A DNA stretch of 64,000 bases, from positions 310,001-374,000 of the forward strand of contig JBLXFH010000001.1 in the NCBI GenBank assembly GCA_048262255.1, written 5' to 3'. This document shows, in pieces, positions 1 to 8,533 of this stretch. The translations under genes and the position numbers were made by a program. Numbering within the stretch: position 1 is the first letter of the stretch; each line of letters begins with the position of its first letter. A model generated the notes under the pieces. It was not told where the DNA came from and ran no database searches. It worked only from the letters and a program-made list of their open reading frames with translations. This DNA comes from JABMNT01 sp048262255. Lineage in GTDB: Bacteria; Pseudomonadota; Alphaproteobacteria; Rhodospirillales; Casp-alpha2.

Positions 1-364
1 CGATCAACGGCAAACCACAGGAGTCCGACAGCTCCGCCATCTCCTCGGCTTCCTGTAGGCTGGTGGTGAAGGGCTTTTGGCAAATCACCGGGATTCCCCG
101 TGCAAAGGCGGCGCGAATAAATGCCGCATGAGTCGGCGGGGGCGTGATGATATCAAGCACATCGGGCTTCAAATCATCGAGCATCGTCTCAAGATCATCA
201 AAACAATCCGGCACCCCATACGTCCGGGCCGCCTCCGCAAGCGGGGCTTTGTCCAAAGAACACAGCCCGACCAGTTCGGCATCATCCATATCGCTCCAGC
301 CTTGCAGATGAAACTGGCTGAAGTATCCGGTACCAACGGCGGCGACGCGTATAGCCTTGCTCAT
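1..364 (-). CDS. Gfo/Idh/MocA family oxidoreductase (N-terminal part, runs off the left edge)
   Basis: Probable NAD(P)-dependent sugar or polyol dehydrogenase. The visible 121 codons start MSKAIRVAAVGTGYFSQFHL, with the Rossmann motif GTGYFSQFH, then the segments DVLDIITPPPTHA and VICQKPFTTSLQEAEEM. The last carries the conserved K-P pair of the Gfo/Idh/MocA family, close to the cofactor and catalytic site. The C-terminal substrate domain lies outside the window. The start ATG (362-364) has a GGAGG-like ribosome site before it. It is the last visible gene of a minus-strand run with the 386-1495 dehydrogenase, 21 bp away, suggesting a shared catabolic operon. Substrate cannot be told from this fragment. 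Confidence 0.85.
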   Translation of the reverse strand, partial: MSKAIRVAAVGTGYFSQFHLQGWSDMDDAELVGLCSLDKAPLAEAARTYGVPDCFDDLETMLDDLKPDVLDIITPPPTHAAFIRAAFARGIPVICQKPFTTSLQEAEEMAELSDSCGLPLI

Positions 365-385
365 TAAGGCCTCCTTTTACCCGGT

Positions 386-1495
386 TCAGGCCGCCGGATC
401 GAATTCATCAAAGGCGGCCAGCACGGCGTTGGTGATCGGCGCGGTTCCCGATTGACCGCCCAGTTCATAAGGCCGCAAGTCGCCCTTTTCATAGGCCCGG
501 TCTATGGCCGCATTGAGCAGGCTGGCCGCCTTGTTGCATTCGACGACACCGTGTTTGTCACCCAGCCAGTCGAGCATCATGGCGCCGGACAGGAACATCG
601 CCGACGGATTGGCCTTACCGGTCCCCATGATGTCCGGTGCGCTGCCATGACAGGGCTGGAACACCGCATGATCGTCACCAATATCCGCCGATGGCGCCAT
701 CCCCATGCCGCCGATCAGGGCGGCGCCCAGATCGGACAGAATATCGCCAAACATGTTTTCAGTAACCATCACGTCAAAGGCCAGTGGGTTCCGCACCATA
801 TTGAGCGCTGTGGCATCAATGTAGGCATGATCCGCGGTAATATCTTTGTTCAATTCGGCGCGTTCATAAAAGATTTTGCGCATAAAGGCGAAGGCCAGAA
901 AAACGTTGGCCTTGTCGATACAGGTGACTTTGCCTTCCGAGCCGCGGGCTTTGCGCTGGCGGGCCAGGCCAAAGGAAAAATCAAACAGCCGCTCCGAGAC
1001 ATCTCGGGTGATTTCCAGGGTTTCTCTGGCCACCTGATCGTTTTCAACCGTTCCTTTGCCATGCGAGGCGAACAGCCCTTCGGTGGATTCGCGGATCAGG
1101 ACAAAATCAATATCCTTGGCCCTTGGGTCCGACAAGGGCGTCGGGATGCCCGGCACCGCACGGAACGGGCGCACACCGGCGTAGAGACCCAGATCAAACC
1201 GCAAATCCAGTTGCGGGGCGATTTCCGTGCCGTTGGGATAACGCACACTGGGCAGTCCCATGGCGCCCAGCAAAATGGCGTCCGCCGATTTCGCAATGTC
1301 GGCGGATTCTTTCGGGAAGGCGTCGCCATGTTTGGTATAACAATTGGCCCCGGCTTCAATGGTCGTGAAATCCATTTGCACGCCGCCCACCCGCTCCATG
1401 GCTGCGGCCATCACTTCCAGGCACGGCGTCATGATTTCCACACCGATCCCGTCGCCCGGCATCACGGCGATGGCGAAGGTCTTTTCGTTGTTCAT
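386..1495 (-). CDS. Isocitrate/isopropylmalate dehydrogenase family protein (tartrate/D-malate dehydrogenase-like)
   Basis: A 369-aa beta-decarboxylating dehydrogenase that would oxidise a 2-hydroxy acid with NAD and release CO2. The N-terminus has the family motif MPGDGIGVEI. The metal and cofactor signature lies near residues 250-275 (MFGDILSDLGAALIGGMGM), followed by CHGSAPDIMGTGKANPSAMF. The usual leuB role is less likely because the gene lies among catabolic genes and not with leuC/leuD. Tartrate, D-malate or a related hydroxy acid is more probable (inference). It is 26 bp downstream of the SMP-30 gene on the same strand and 21 bp before the Gfo/Idh gene, so the three look co-transcribed. 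Confidence 0.85.
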   Translation of the reverse strand: MNNEKTFAIAVMPGDGIGVEIMTPCLEVMAAAMERVGGVQMDFTTIEAGANCYTKHGDAFPKESADIAKSADAILLGAMGLPSVRYPNGTEIAPQLDLRFDLGLYAGVRPFRAVPGIPTPLSDPRAKDIDFVLIRESTEGLFASHGKGTVENDQVARETLEITRDVSERLFDFSFGLARQRKARGSEGKVTCIDKANVFLAFAFMRKIFYERAELNKDITADHAYIDATALNMVRNPLAFDVMVTENMFGDILSDLGAALIGGMGMAPSADIGDDHAVFQPCHGSAPDIMGTGKANPSAMFLSGAMMLDWLGDKHGVVECNKAASLLNAAIDRAYEKGDLRPYELGGQSGTAPITNAVLAAFDEFDPAA

Positions 1496-1521
1496 TCTTG
1501 TGTATCCTTGTTTGCAAACAT

Positions 1522-2496
1522 TTAAAGCGAAACGGTCCAGTGACTGGGTGGATGCCCGGCGACAGGAGATTTAAAGCTGGCGATCCGATCACCGAGCAGA
1601 CATCCCAGATAAACGGTTTTCAAATCCGGCCCGCCAAACGCCAGACTGGATATATTTTCCAGACACCGCCCGGAAACCTTGTCGAGATGGGGACGGCCCA
1701 TGGCGCCTTGCTCAAAAGCGGCATCCGCCCAGGCCACATGGTCTGGATCATGATCTTCCATAATCACTGTTTTCTTACCGTCAGGGGAAATATGAATGAC
1801 CCGGTTGCTGACAATGCTGGTGACCCAAATGCCGCCTTCCGCATCGAATGTCAGCCCGTCGGGAAAGCTTCCAATAGCAAATTCGGCAACTGTCGCTTTG
1901 TTCGATAACGAACCATCCTCTGCAATGTCAAAACGCGACAAGCGCTTGCTAAAGGTCTCATTGACATAAAGCCAGTGCCCGTTCGGGTGAACAAGACACT
2001 CATTGGTATAACCCAGACCATCGGCGACAATGCGCGCACCCTTTTCATCGAGCAGAACAATAAAACCATCGGCAACGTCGCGCCGATAGGCATCCGCCCT
2101 TGGGATTACCCGGGTACTGACGGTGACCCATATGCGGCCTTTTTCATCGCGGTGCACATAATTGGTTGGCGGCAGGGGCGCACCATCGATTTCCAGCAAA
2201 AAAGGCTCCAGCCGTCCGTCGCGATACAAATGATAAACGCCACCGTCCTCATCGCCCAGATGGGTAATCAAAAACGACCCGTCATCAAGCAGGCAAAGGC
2301 CATTGGTTTTCGGCACAAAGTCGACATTTTGTGCCAAAATAGGCTCAATTTGACCGTCAGGGTGGAGAATGGAAACGCCCCCCCGGAAATCGGCCACACA
2401 TAAGTGGCCTGACCGCACAGCCAACACACATTCTGGCCGGGTCAGACCGGAACCGACGAATTCAAGATCATCGATGGATATGGGCTTCAGGGACAT
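1522..2496 (-). CDS. SMP-30/gluconolactonase family protein
   Basis: A 324-aa six-bladed beta-propeller of the SMP-30/gluconolactonase family, which hydrolyses sugar-acid lactones using one divalent metal. Family-like segments are TNECLVHPNGHWLYVNETFS (metal and active-site Asn region) and FPDGLTFDAEGGIWVTSIVS, with the conserved PDG. No signal peptide is seen, so it should be cytosolic. I take the ATG at 2496 (MSLKPISIDDLEF); a TTG five codons upstream overlaps the operator-like palindrome at 2511-2540. It is the first gene of the run towards the left edge (lactonase, dehydrogenase, Gfo/Idh), which looks like a sugar-acid pathway. The actual lactone is unknown. Confidence 0.85.
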   Translation of the reverse strand: MSLKPISIDDLEFVGSGLTRPECVLAVRSGHLCVADFRGGVSILHPDGQIEPILAQNVDFVPKTNGLCLLDDGSFLITHLGDEDGGVYHLYRDGRLEPFLLEIDGAPLPPTNYVHRDEKGRIWVTVSTRVIPRADAYRRDVADGFIVLLDEKGARIVADGLGYTNECLVHPNGHWLYVNETFSKRLSRFDIAEDGSLSNKATVAEFAIGSFPDGLTFDAEGGIWVTSIVSNRVIHISPDGKKTVIMEDHDPDHVAWADAAFEQGAMGRPHLDKVSGRCLENISSLAFGGPDLKTVYLGCLLGDRIASFKSPVAGHPPSHWTVSL

Positions 2497-2510
2497 CGGC
2501 GAACAACTCA

Positions 2511-2540
2511 ATTAATGTATACATTAATGTATTCATTAAT
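2511..2540. promoter_or_regulatory. Candidate operator with three ATTAAT half-sites (perfect 18-bp palindrome)
   Basis: Positions 2511-2528 read ATTAATGTATACATTAAT, a perfect palindrome. An overlapping near-perfect copy lies at 2523-2540, so ATTAAT recurs at 2511, 2523 and 2535 with a 12-bp period. The core TGTATACA resembles sites of GntR/FCD-type repressors. It lies about 15 bp before the SMP-30 ATG and between the divergently disposed ends of the SMP-30 and MscS genes, where it could repress the minus-strand operon. The matching regulator gene is not in the window. Confidence 0.65.
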
Positions 2541-2571
2541 TGCATCGCCGTCAACCGCTTTTAAAAAATCC

Positions 2572-3900
2572 TTAGCTCTTATGCTTGACGCTCGGCTCCT
2601 TGATGGTGATTTCACGCTGCGGGAACGGTATTTCAATGTTGTTATCGCGCAACGCCATCCAGATCATCAGCAACAAATCACCACCAACCCGATTCTTGCC
2701 GTCGTCGATCCCCTCCATCCAGAACTCGACCAGAATATCAATACCGCTGTCGCCGAAGTTCTGGATTTCGGCATCGGGCCGCTCTTCGATGGGCAGGTCA
2801 TCGCCACTCAGAACCATGGGATGCGAGGCGACGACGTCCCGCAAAATATCGAACATCTTTTCCAGATCGGTTCCATAGGCGACGGCAAAAACAAGAGAAT
2901 AACGTTGCTTCTGGTTGTTATGGGTCCAGTTGGTGAAGGCCGTGGTGATGAAGCGCTCGTTCGGCACCATGATGTCCTTGCCGTCATAAGTCTCAAGCGT
3001 CGCCGAGCGCATGCTGAGTTCGCGCAGGGTTCCAGCGCGGCCATCCTCCAGTTCAATATAATCGCCAATGGCGATGGAACGGTCGAGCAGGATGATGATG
3101 CCGGAAATGAAGTTAGACGCAATTTGCTGCAGCCCAAAACCCAGCCCGACACCAATGGCGCCACCAAACACAACCAGCGCCGTCAGATCAATTCCCGCCA
3201 CCTGGATCAGTAACAGGCCGATGAACACAAACAGCGCAATCTGGAAGGTTTTTGAGGCCAATTCGCGTGTCGCCTGATCGAGTGAGGTGCGGTTGCGGAT
3301 CAGGTCCTGCCCAGTCACATTGGAAATGCGGCCAAACCAGAAGAGGATGGTTCCGAAAACAAGAGTGCGCGCGGCGGCATAAAGCGTGAACTCGATGTTA
3401 CCCAGCTGGAAAACAACCCCGTCCAGCAACTTGATCAGATCTTCCAGCAAACCAATGGCGTAAAACACAATGATTGGCGTCAGCACAAACAGCATGAAGT
3501 ATTTAACGGAATTGCTCTTGGAGATGCGTGTGGCGATCAGATAGGCCAACGCCAGCAGGTTGGTCCCCTGAACAAACTGAACAAGCCATTTGTGGTCAAA
3601 AAATTCGTTGCTCAACGCGACCGTTATACCGAGGAGGATCACGTTGATCAGCGGATACAGAAGATCGCGGATATATAGCGACAGCGTACTTACCTGCTGC
3701 TTCAGCTTCGCCTTCTTTTTGCCGGGCGTTTCGGTCTCGGCGAGATCCAGGCGTTTGCGGATAGAACTGGAGATAAACCACGATGCGCCCATCGTAATCA
3801 GGATGACCAGAAGCTGCAGATAAAAGCTGCTGCTTGTTGCGATATTCAAAGCCGTAATCAGAAACTGCTCGCCCCATGCAACAACTCCAGACATCGTCAT
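2572..3900 (-). CDS. MscS-family mechanosensitive ion channel
   Basis: A 442-aa inner-membrane protein with about six to seven hydrophobic segments (roughly residues 28-45, 80-97, 113-124, 133-152, 175-190, 220-236 and 242-270). The MscS pore-helix signature is GGAIGVGLGFGLQQIASNF around residues 246-264, followed by DRSIAIGDYIEL of the beta domain. The family gates on membrane tension and releases solutes during osmotic downshock. The extra N-terminal helices make it longer than E. coli MscS (286 aa). The ATG at 3900 has GGGAG just upstream. It is a stand-alone gene on the strand of the neighbouring catabolic genes but 71 bp after the epimerase start region, so co-transcription is uncertain. 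Confidence 0.92.
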   Translation of the reverse strand: MTMSGVVAWGEQFLITALNIATSSSFYLQLLVILITMGASWFISSSIRKRLDLAETETPGKKKAKLKQQVSTLSLYIRDLLYPLINVILLGITVALSNEFFDHKWLVQFVQGTNLLALAYLIATRISKSNSVKYFMLFVLTPIIVFYAIGLLEDLIKLLDGVVFQLGNIEFTLYAAARTLVFGTILFWFGRISNVTGQDLIRNRTSLDQATRELASKTFQIALFVFIGLLLIQVAGIDLTALVVFGGAIGVGLGFGLQQIASNFISGIIILLDRSIAIGDYIELEDGRAGTLRELSMRSATLETYDGKDIMVPNERFITTAFTNWTHNNQKQRYSLVFAVAYGTDLEKMFDILRDVVASHPMVLSGDDLPIEERPDAEIQNFGDSGIDILVEFWMEGIDDGKNRVGGDLLLMIWMALRDNNIEIPFPQREITIKEPSVKHKS

Positions 3901-3976
3901 CTCCCGATTTATGTGACCGCATCACATCGCATCATATGTAGGCATGATGACAATAACAATACGGTGGAATCCAAAC

Positions 3977-4978
3977 TCAGGTCACCAGAAATCCGTGCGC
4001 AAAGGGGTCGCGCTCATCGATAAAAATCGTGTTCAGGCCATGAATGCGGGCCCAGCCTTCAATCGATGGGATAATCGCCGGATGGTTGCCAACCGTAGTG
4101 CGCCCTTCAATGCGGCCCTTGAACAGGCTGCCGATAATGCTTTCGTGGATAAAACTCTGGCCTTCCGCCAAATCTCCGCGCGCCGCCCATTGCGCCATGC
4201 GGGCTGAGGTGCCGGTGCCACAGGGCGAGCGGTCGATGGCTTTATCCCCATAAAAAACCGCATTGCGGGTCGTCGCCATTGGGTCCAGAGATTTTCCCGT
4301 CCACATCACATGGGAAAGACCGCTGATTTCGGAGTTTTCGGGATGCACAAAAGAATAACGTGCGTTCATCGCCGTGCGGACGAGTGGGCTCAGGCGCTGG
4401 ATATCGCCGGGGCTCAGGTCCGCCATGTCGCGGAAATTTTCCTGTGGTTCGATAATCGCATAAAAGTTGCCGCCATAGGCCACATCGGCTGTCATTGTTC
4501 CCAGCCCCGGCACCTCAACGTCCAGATTTTCCGCATGCAGATAAGACGCCACATTGCGGATCCGCACAGCATCGACAAAAGCCCCGTTCATTTCATAGCG
4601 CGCCTCGACCACGCCGGCCGGGGTGTCGAGGCGCAACAGGCCCGGTGTCTTTGGCGTTACCAGCCCCTGCTCGATGGCCACCGTTACAGTGCCGATGGTC
4701 CCGTGCCCGCACATGGGCAGGCAACCACTGACTTCAATAAACAGAATGGCAACGTCGCAGTCATCGCGGGTCGGCGGATAGAGAATGCTGCCCGACATTA
4801 CCTCATGACCGCGCGGCTCGAACATCAGACCTGTACGGACCCAGTCAAATTCAGTCAGAAAATGCTGGCGGCGCTCTGTCATGGTAACGCCCACCAACTC
4901 CGGGCCGCCTTCCGCCACAACCCGCACCGGATTGCCGCAGGTATGGGCATCAATACAGGAAAATGTGTGGCGTACCAT
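3977..4978 (-). CDS. 4-hydroxyproline 2-epimerase (proline racemase family)
   Basis: A 333-aa proline racemase-family enzyme. Both catalytic cysteines are present: C90 in MCGHGTIG and C253 in DRSPCGTGTSA. The paired cysteines favour a racemase/epimerase over the trans-3-hydroxyproline dehydratase branch, where one is Thr. With an FAD amine dehydrogenase and a DapA-like lyase directly upstream on the same strand, the natural reading is conversion of trans-4-hydroxy-L-proline to cis-4-hydroxy-D-proline. The AAGGGAGGG ribosome site precedes the ATG at 4978. The gene starts 12 bp after the FAD enzyme ends, consistent with an operon running lyase, dehydrogenase, epimerase. Confidence 0.88.
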   Translation of the reverse strand: MVRHTFSCIDAHTCGNPVRVVAEGGPELVGVTMTERRQHFLTEFDWVRTGLMFEPRGHEVMSGSILYPPTRDDCDVAILFIEVSGCLPMCGHGTIGTVTVAIEQGLVTPKTPGLLRLDTPAGVVEARYEMNGAFVDAVRIRNVASYLHAENLDVEVPGLGTMTADVAYGGNFYAIIEPQENFRDMADLSPGDIQRLSPLVRTAMNARYSFVHPENSEISGLSHVMWTGKSLDPMATTRNAVFYGDKAIDRSPCGTGTSARMAQWAARGDLAEGQSFIHESIIGSLFKGRIEGRTTVGNHPAIIPSIEGWARIHGLNTIFIDERDPFAHGFLVT

Positions 4979-4990
4979 GGTGGCCCTCCC

Positions 4991-6244
4991 TTAGCTGAAA
5001 CGTCCGATATGGAACGGGCTTAAATCAAGATTGCTTCGCTTGTCCGAGACCAGATCCGCAATCAATCGCCCCGTTGTCATGCTGCCGGTCAATCCCAGGT
5101 GCCCATGGCCGAAGGCGTAAAATACGTTGGCAACCTTTGAGGAGCGGCTGATCACCGGCAGCGAATCCGGCGTTGAGGGCCGGTTGCCCATCCATTCTGT
5201 GCCGCCTTGCGTGTGCAGTTCCGGCAGATATGTCTTCGCCAGTTGCAGCAAAACCTTTGAACGTTTGTAGTTGGGTGCCGCGTCCAGCCCGGCAAACTCC
5301 ACCGCGCCGCCAATGCGCAGCCCCATTTGCATGGGCGTCATGACAAAATAATCTTCGCTGAAGGTCACGAAAGAATTCACACGGACTCCGGGTTCCGGCA
5401 GGGTTGTGTTATAACCACGCTCCGATTCCAGCAACACCGGATCGCCCAGTTGTCGGGCGAGGGGCACCGACCAGGCACCTGCGGCAATGACCAATTGATC
5501 GCAGGCGACAATGGTACCGCTTTCCAGACGAACGCCCGACGCCTTGCTGTCCGTGACCTCAATGGCGGCAACCCGCGCCTGCACAAAGATCACACCCTGC
5601 GCGCGCAAATAGGCGGCCAGTGCGGTCACCAGTTCGGCCGGATCGCGGTAATGGGCCCAATCCTCAACCCGGTAACCGCAAACCGCCAGCGGTCCCAGTG
5701 CCGGTTCGCTGGCGAGCACCCCCTGCCGGTCCAGCGCATCAAACGCAATTCCGCAATCGCGCCGCAAGTCCCACGCTGCCCGGTCAGCCTTACGCCCCGT
5801 TTCACTGCGATAGACAAACAGCGCGCCTTTTTTGTTGATCAGATGCCCGAGCCCGGCCGTATCCAGCATTTTCTGATGGTCGTCCATGGCGGTTTTCAGC
5901 AAGGACGCCATGGCATGCGCAAGTGAGCGGCGCTTTTCCGTTGTACAGGTTCCCATGAAGCGCCAGAACCAGGGCAACAGCTTCGGTAAGTAGCTTGCCT
6001 GAATACTCAAAGGGCCAAGCGGGTCCATAAGCCATTTTGGAGCGCTCCACAGGACCCCCGGACCCGAAAGCGGCACAACTTCCGCCACCGCAACCCCCCC
6101 GGCATTGCCGCAGGAGGTGCTGGCGTCCAAAGGGTCGCGATGGATAACCTTTACCTTACGGCCCTGAGCGTGGAGAAAAAACGCAATGGCCAGCCCGATG
6201 ATCCCGGCCCCGATAACAACGGTATGGGCGTCGTCCTGCTGCAT
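4991..6244 (-). CDS. FAD-dependent D-amino acid dehydrogenase (DadA-like; probable D-hydroxyproline dehydrogenase)
   Basis: A 417-aa flavoprotein of the DAO/DadA family. The dinucleotide-binding motif VIGAGIIGLAIAFFL lies at residues 10-24, and a C-terminal FAD segment FYAFGHGHLGLTGSMTTGRL at about 368-387. It would oxidise a D-amino acid and pass electrons to the respiratory chain. Placed between a hydroxyproline epimerase and a DapA-like lyase, the likely substrate is cis-4-hydroxy-D-proline, giving 1-pyrroline-4-hydroxy-2-carboxylate (inference from context). Its ATG overlaps the stop of the upstream gene by one base (TAATG), a sign of translational coupling. Confidence 0.87.
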   Translation of the reverse strand: MQQDDAHTVVIGAGIIGLAIAFFLHAQGRKVKVIHRDPLDASTSCGNAGGVAVAEVVPLSGPGVLWSAPKWLMDPLGPLSIQASYLPKLLPWFWRFMGTCTTEKRRSLAHAMASLLKTAMDDHQKMLDTAGLGHLINKKGALFVYRSETGRKADRAAWDLRRDCGIAFDALDRQGVLASEPALGPLAVCGYRVEDWAHYRDPAELVTALAAYLRAQGVIFVQARVAAIEVTDSKASGVRLESGTIVACDQLVIAAGAWSVPLARQLGDPVLLESERGYNTTLPEPGVRVNSFVTFSEDYFVMTPMQMGLRIGGAVEFAGLDAAPNYKRSKVLLQLAKTYLPELHTQGGTEWMGNRPSTPDSLPVISRSSKVANVFYAFGHGHLGLTGSMTTGRLIADLVSDKRSNLDLSPFHIGRFS

Positions 6245-7140
6245 TACAGGTTGGGCCGGGACGCCAGCGCCGCATCGACAATGGCCGCCACCTTTTCACG
6301 CTCGCCGCCGATCAGTTCCATGCGCGGTCGGCGCACCCATTCAGATCCCTCGCCCGTCATCTGGTTGGCCAGCTTGATGTATTGCACCAGCTTCACATCC
6401 ACATCCAGATGCAACAGCGGCATGAACCAGCGATAGAGCGCCACCGCCTTTTCCATCTGCCCGGCTTTCGCATATCGATAGAGGGCCACGGCTTCTTTCG
6501 GGAAACTGTTGACCAAACCCGACACCCAGCCCGACGCCCCGAACATCAGGTTTTCCAGCACCAGATCATCAACCCCGCAAAACATCACGTAGCGATTGCC
6601 ACAGGCGTTAATCATATCGGTCATACGACGGCTGTCATTGGAGGATTCCTTGACCGCGACGATATTCTCGATCTCCGCCAGTTCGACAAAAGTTTGCGGA
6701 CTCAGGTCCAGTTTGTAAGAAACCGGGTTGTTGTAAATCATGATTGGCAGATCGGTGGTTTTGGCGATGGCTTCAAAATGTGCCCGGCCCTCGCGCTGGT
6801 CCTGCTGGTAGACCATGCTCGGCAATACCATAAGACCTTCACACCCGGCCCTTTTGGCCCGCGCCGCATGTTCAATGGCCAGATCCGTCGTGTATTCCGC
6901 AACTCCTGAGAGGACAGGGATGCCCCCGTCTGCCGCTTCAACGGCGGCGCGCAGAACAGCCTCTTTTTCTTCCGGCCGCTGGGAGCTGTTTTCACCTAAC
7001 GTCCCCAGCATGATCAAGCCTTCAATCCCGGCGGCCATGCACGATTGAATGTGCCGCTGGGTGCCTTCCAGATCAAGGCTGCCATCCTGGTTAAACTCGG
7101 TCATCAAGGCGGGGAAGACCCCGCTCCACGCGATACCCAT
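6244..7140 (-). CDS. DapA-family lyase (probable 1-pyrroline-4-hydroxy-2-carboxylate deaminase)
   Basis: A 298-aa class I aldolase-fold enzyme of the dihydrodipicolinate synthase family. The Schiff-base lysine is K164 in VAVKESSND, the catalytic tyrosine Y136 in IMIYNNP, and the TT-G-E-like motif GTLGENSS lies at 46-53. The hydroxyproline pathway uses a DapA-family enzyme to deaminate 1-pyrroline-4-hydroxy-2-carboxylate to 2-oxoglutarate semialdehyde, which matches the two genes downstream. It is unlikely to be the biosynthetic dapA, since the lysine genes dapD/dapE lie elsewhere. GGAGGCAATA precedes the ATG at 7140, making it the first gene of the operon. The semialdehyde dehydrogenase that would complete the route is not in the window. 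Confidence 0.85.
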   Translation of the reverse strand: MGIAWSGVFPALMTEFNQDGSLDLEGTQRHIQSCMAAGIEGLIMLGTLGENSSQRPEEKEAVLRAAVEAADGGIPVLSGVAEYTTDLAIEHAARAKRAGCEGLMVLPSMVYQQDQREGRAHFEAIAKTTDLPIMIYNNPVSYKLDLSPQTFVELAEIENIVAVKESSNDSRRMTDMINACGNRYVMFCGVDDLVLENLMFGASGWVSGLVNSFPKEAVALYRYAKAGQMEKAVALYRWFMPLLHLDVDVKLVQYIKLANQMTGEGSEWVRRPRMELIGGEREKVAAIVDAALASRPNL

Positions 7141-7208
7141 TATTGCCTCCCGTATGCTATCGGTTCTAAAGACAGCTTACGCATGACGACGCCGGGCGCA
7201 AGGGCCGG

Positions 7209-7985
7209 TTAGGATAAGGCGGCCAACGCCTTTTCGTGCAAACGCGGGTCGCCGACGGCGATGACATGGCCTTCCGAGGCAGTGTTGAGGGCGTTACCGG
7301 ACCAATCGGTAATAACGCCGCCAGCCCCTTCGATGATGGGGAGCATGGCCGCGTAATCGTAGGGCTGCAGTGTATCTTCGCAGACAACATCCACCCAGCC
7401 ACAGCTAAGCAGGCCATAGGCCTGACACTCCGCCCCGTATACGGCGCGGCGACAGGAGGTTCTCAGATTCTCAAACTTGCCGAATCGCTCCGGCACGAAC
7501 ATTTGCGGCGATGTGGTATAAAGCCAGGCGTCGCTCAAATCCGGGCAGGGGCGTGTCGAGACCGCGGCCGCGTTAAACAGGGTTGGCTGCCCCTCAATGC
7601 CGACCCATCGATCGCCCAGCGCCGGCATGTCGACAACGCCTAAAACCGGCCGGTTCTCGTACAACAGCGCGATCAGGGTACCAAATAAGGGTTTGCCGGT
7701 GGCAAATGCCTGGGTCCCGTCAATCGGGTCCAACACCCAGACAAATTCCGCATCGGCGTCACGGGTGCCATGTTCTTCACCGATAATGCCGTGTTTTGGG
7801 AACGTTTCCTCGATCAGCTTGCGCATAACCGTTTCCGACGCCCTGTCGGCAATGGTTACGGGGCTGGCGTCAGCCTTGTCATCAACACCAAGTCCGGTCC
7901 GGAAATAACGCATAGACACCGGGCGGACGGCGTCAGCCATCCGTTCGGCAAAAGCCAGATAAGGCGTAAGATCAGGAAGGCTCAA
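7209..7985 (-). CDS. hisN: Inositol monophosphatase family protein, probable histidinol-phosphatase
   Basis: A 258-aa metal-dependent phosphatase. Metal motifs are GEEHG (about residue 70), DPIDGTQAFATGKPLFGTL (86-104) and a C-terminal YDYAAMLPIIEGAGGVITDW segment with the third Asp. The D-P-I-D-G-T-x-x-F spacing and the short length match the HisN histidinol-phosphatases common in alphaproteobacteria. The start appears to be TTG at 7985; the next ATG would remove 15 residues that align with the normal N-terminal helix (YLAFAERMADA). It begins 11 bp after the cytochrome c gene stops, so the two are probably one transcript. A 3'(2'),5'-bisphosphatase or inositol phosphatase activity cannot be excluded. 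Confidence 0.85.
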   Translation of the reverse strand: MSLPDLTPYLAFAERMADAVRPVSMRYFRTGLGVDDKADASPVTIADRASETVMRKLIEETFPKHGIIGEEHGTRDADAEFVWVLDPIDGTQAFATGKPLFGTLIALLYENRPVLGVVDMPALGDRWVGIEGQPTLFNAAAVSTRPCPDLSDAWLYTTSPQMFVPERFGKFENLRTSCRRAVYGAECQAYGLLSCGWVDVVCEDTLQPYDYAAMLPIIEGAGGVITDWSGNALNTASEGHVIAVGDPRLHEKALAALS

Positions 7986-7996
7986 AAAGCGGTCCG

Positions 7997-8533
7997 TTAC
8001 GGCAGGGGCTTGGGAGAAGCACTCAGGGAATGCAAATACAGAATAACTGCAGCCCGGTCACTGGCCTTCTTAAGCCCGGCAAAGCTCATTTTTGTGCCGT
8101 CGATAAAACCTTTCGGGTTGATCAGGAAATGATCCAGATCTTCGAAAGACCAGTCACCACCCTTCGCCAACAATCCTTCCGAATAACCAAAGCCATCAAC
8201 GCTGCCTTTGGCACGACCAACCACATCCCAAAGTTTCGGACCAACTTTATTGGCGCCGCCTTCTTCATCGGAATGGCAGGCCTTACATTTTTTGTAGACC
8301 TTTTCGCCTTTGCCAAGATCGACAGACGCCAGAAGCTCTAGCGCGTTTTCATCCGGAGCCGCCTCTTTTTCCATGGCACCTCCGCCGTCAGCGTCGGCAA
8401 CCTCAACCTTATAGGCGGGTTCGTCCAATTGTTCCGCATGAATCAACATGTCACCGGCAAAATTACTGCCAAATGCAACCCAAGCCGCAACAAGAACGCC
8501 GAAACCGAGTTTTTCCCAAAAAGAAAAGTGCAT
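7997..8533 (-). CDS. Membrane-anchored class I cytochrome c
   Basis: A 178-aa c-type cytochrome. An uncleaved N-terminal anchor (about residues 9-25, FGVLVAAWVAFG) is followed by a charged linker and one haem domain. The haem site is C83-K-A-C86-H87, with the axial methionine M149 in GTKMSFAG. It resembles CycM-type cytochromes that carry electrons between the bc1 complex and terminal oxidase on the periplasmic side of the inner membrane. The start is the ATG at 8533, with TTGGAGGG as ribosome site; reading from the TTG further upstream would translate that site. It is divergent from kdsB across 120 bp. Confidence 0.9.
   Translation of the reverse strand: MHFSFWEKLGFGVLVAAWVAFGSNFAGDMLIHAEQLDEPAYKVEVADADGGGAMEKEAAPDENALELLASVDLGKGEKVYKKCKACHSDEEGGANKVGPKLWDVVGRAKGSVDGFGYSEGLLAKGGDWSFEDLDHFLINPKGFIDGTKMSFAGLKKASDRAAVILYLHSLSASPKPLP

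Noticed and set aside
452..1525. Long open frame (357 codons) on the plus strand
   Set aside because: It is antisense to the isocitrate/isopropylmalate-type dehydrogenase, whose motifs are clear. The antisense product is low-complexity His/Gly-rich and has no family features.
2515..3213. Open frame of 232 codons on the plus strand starting in the operator region
   Set aside because: It is antisense to the MscS channel and has no recognisable domain; the minus-strand product has a complete MscS signature.
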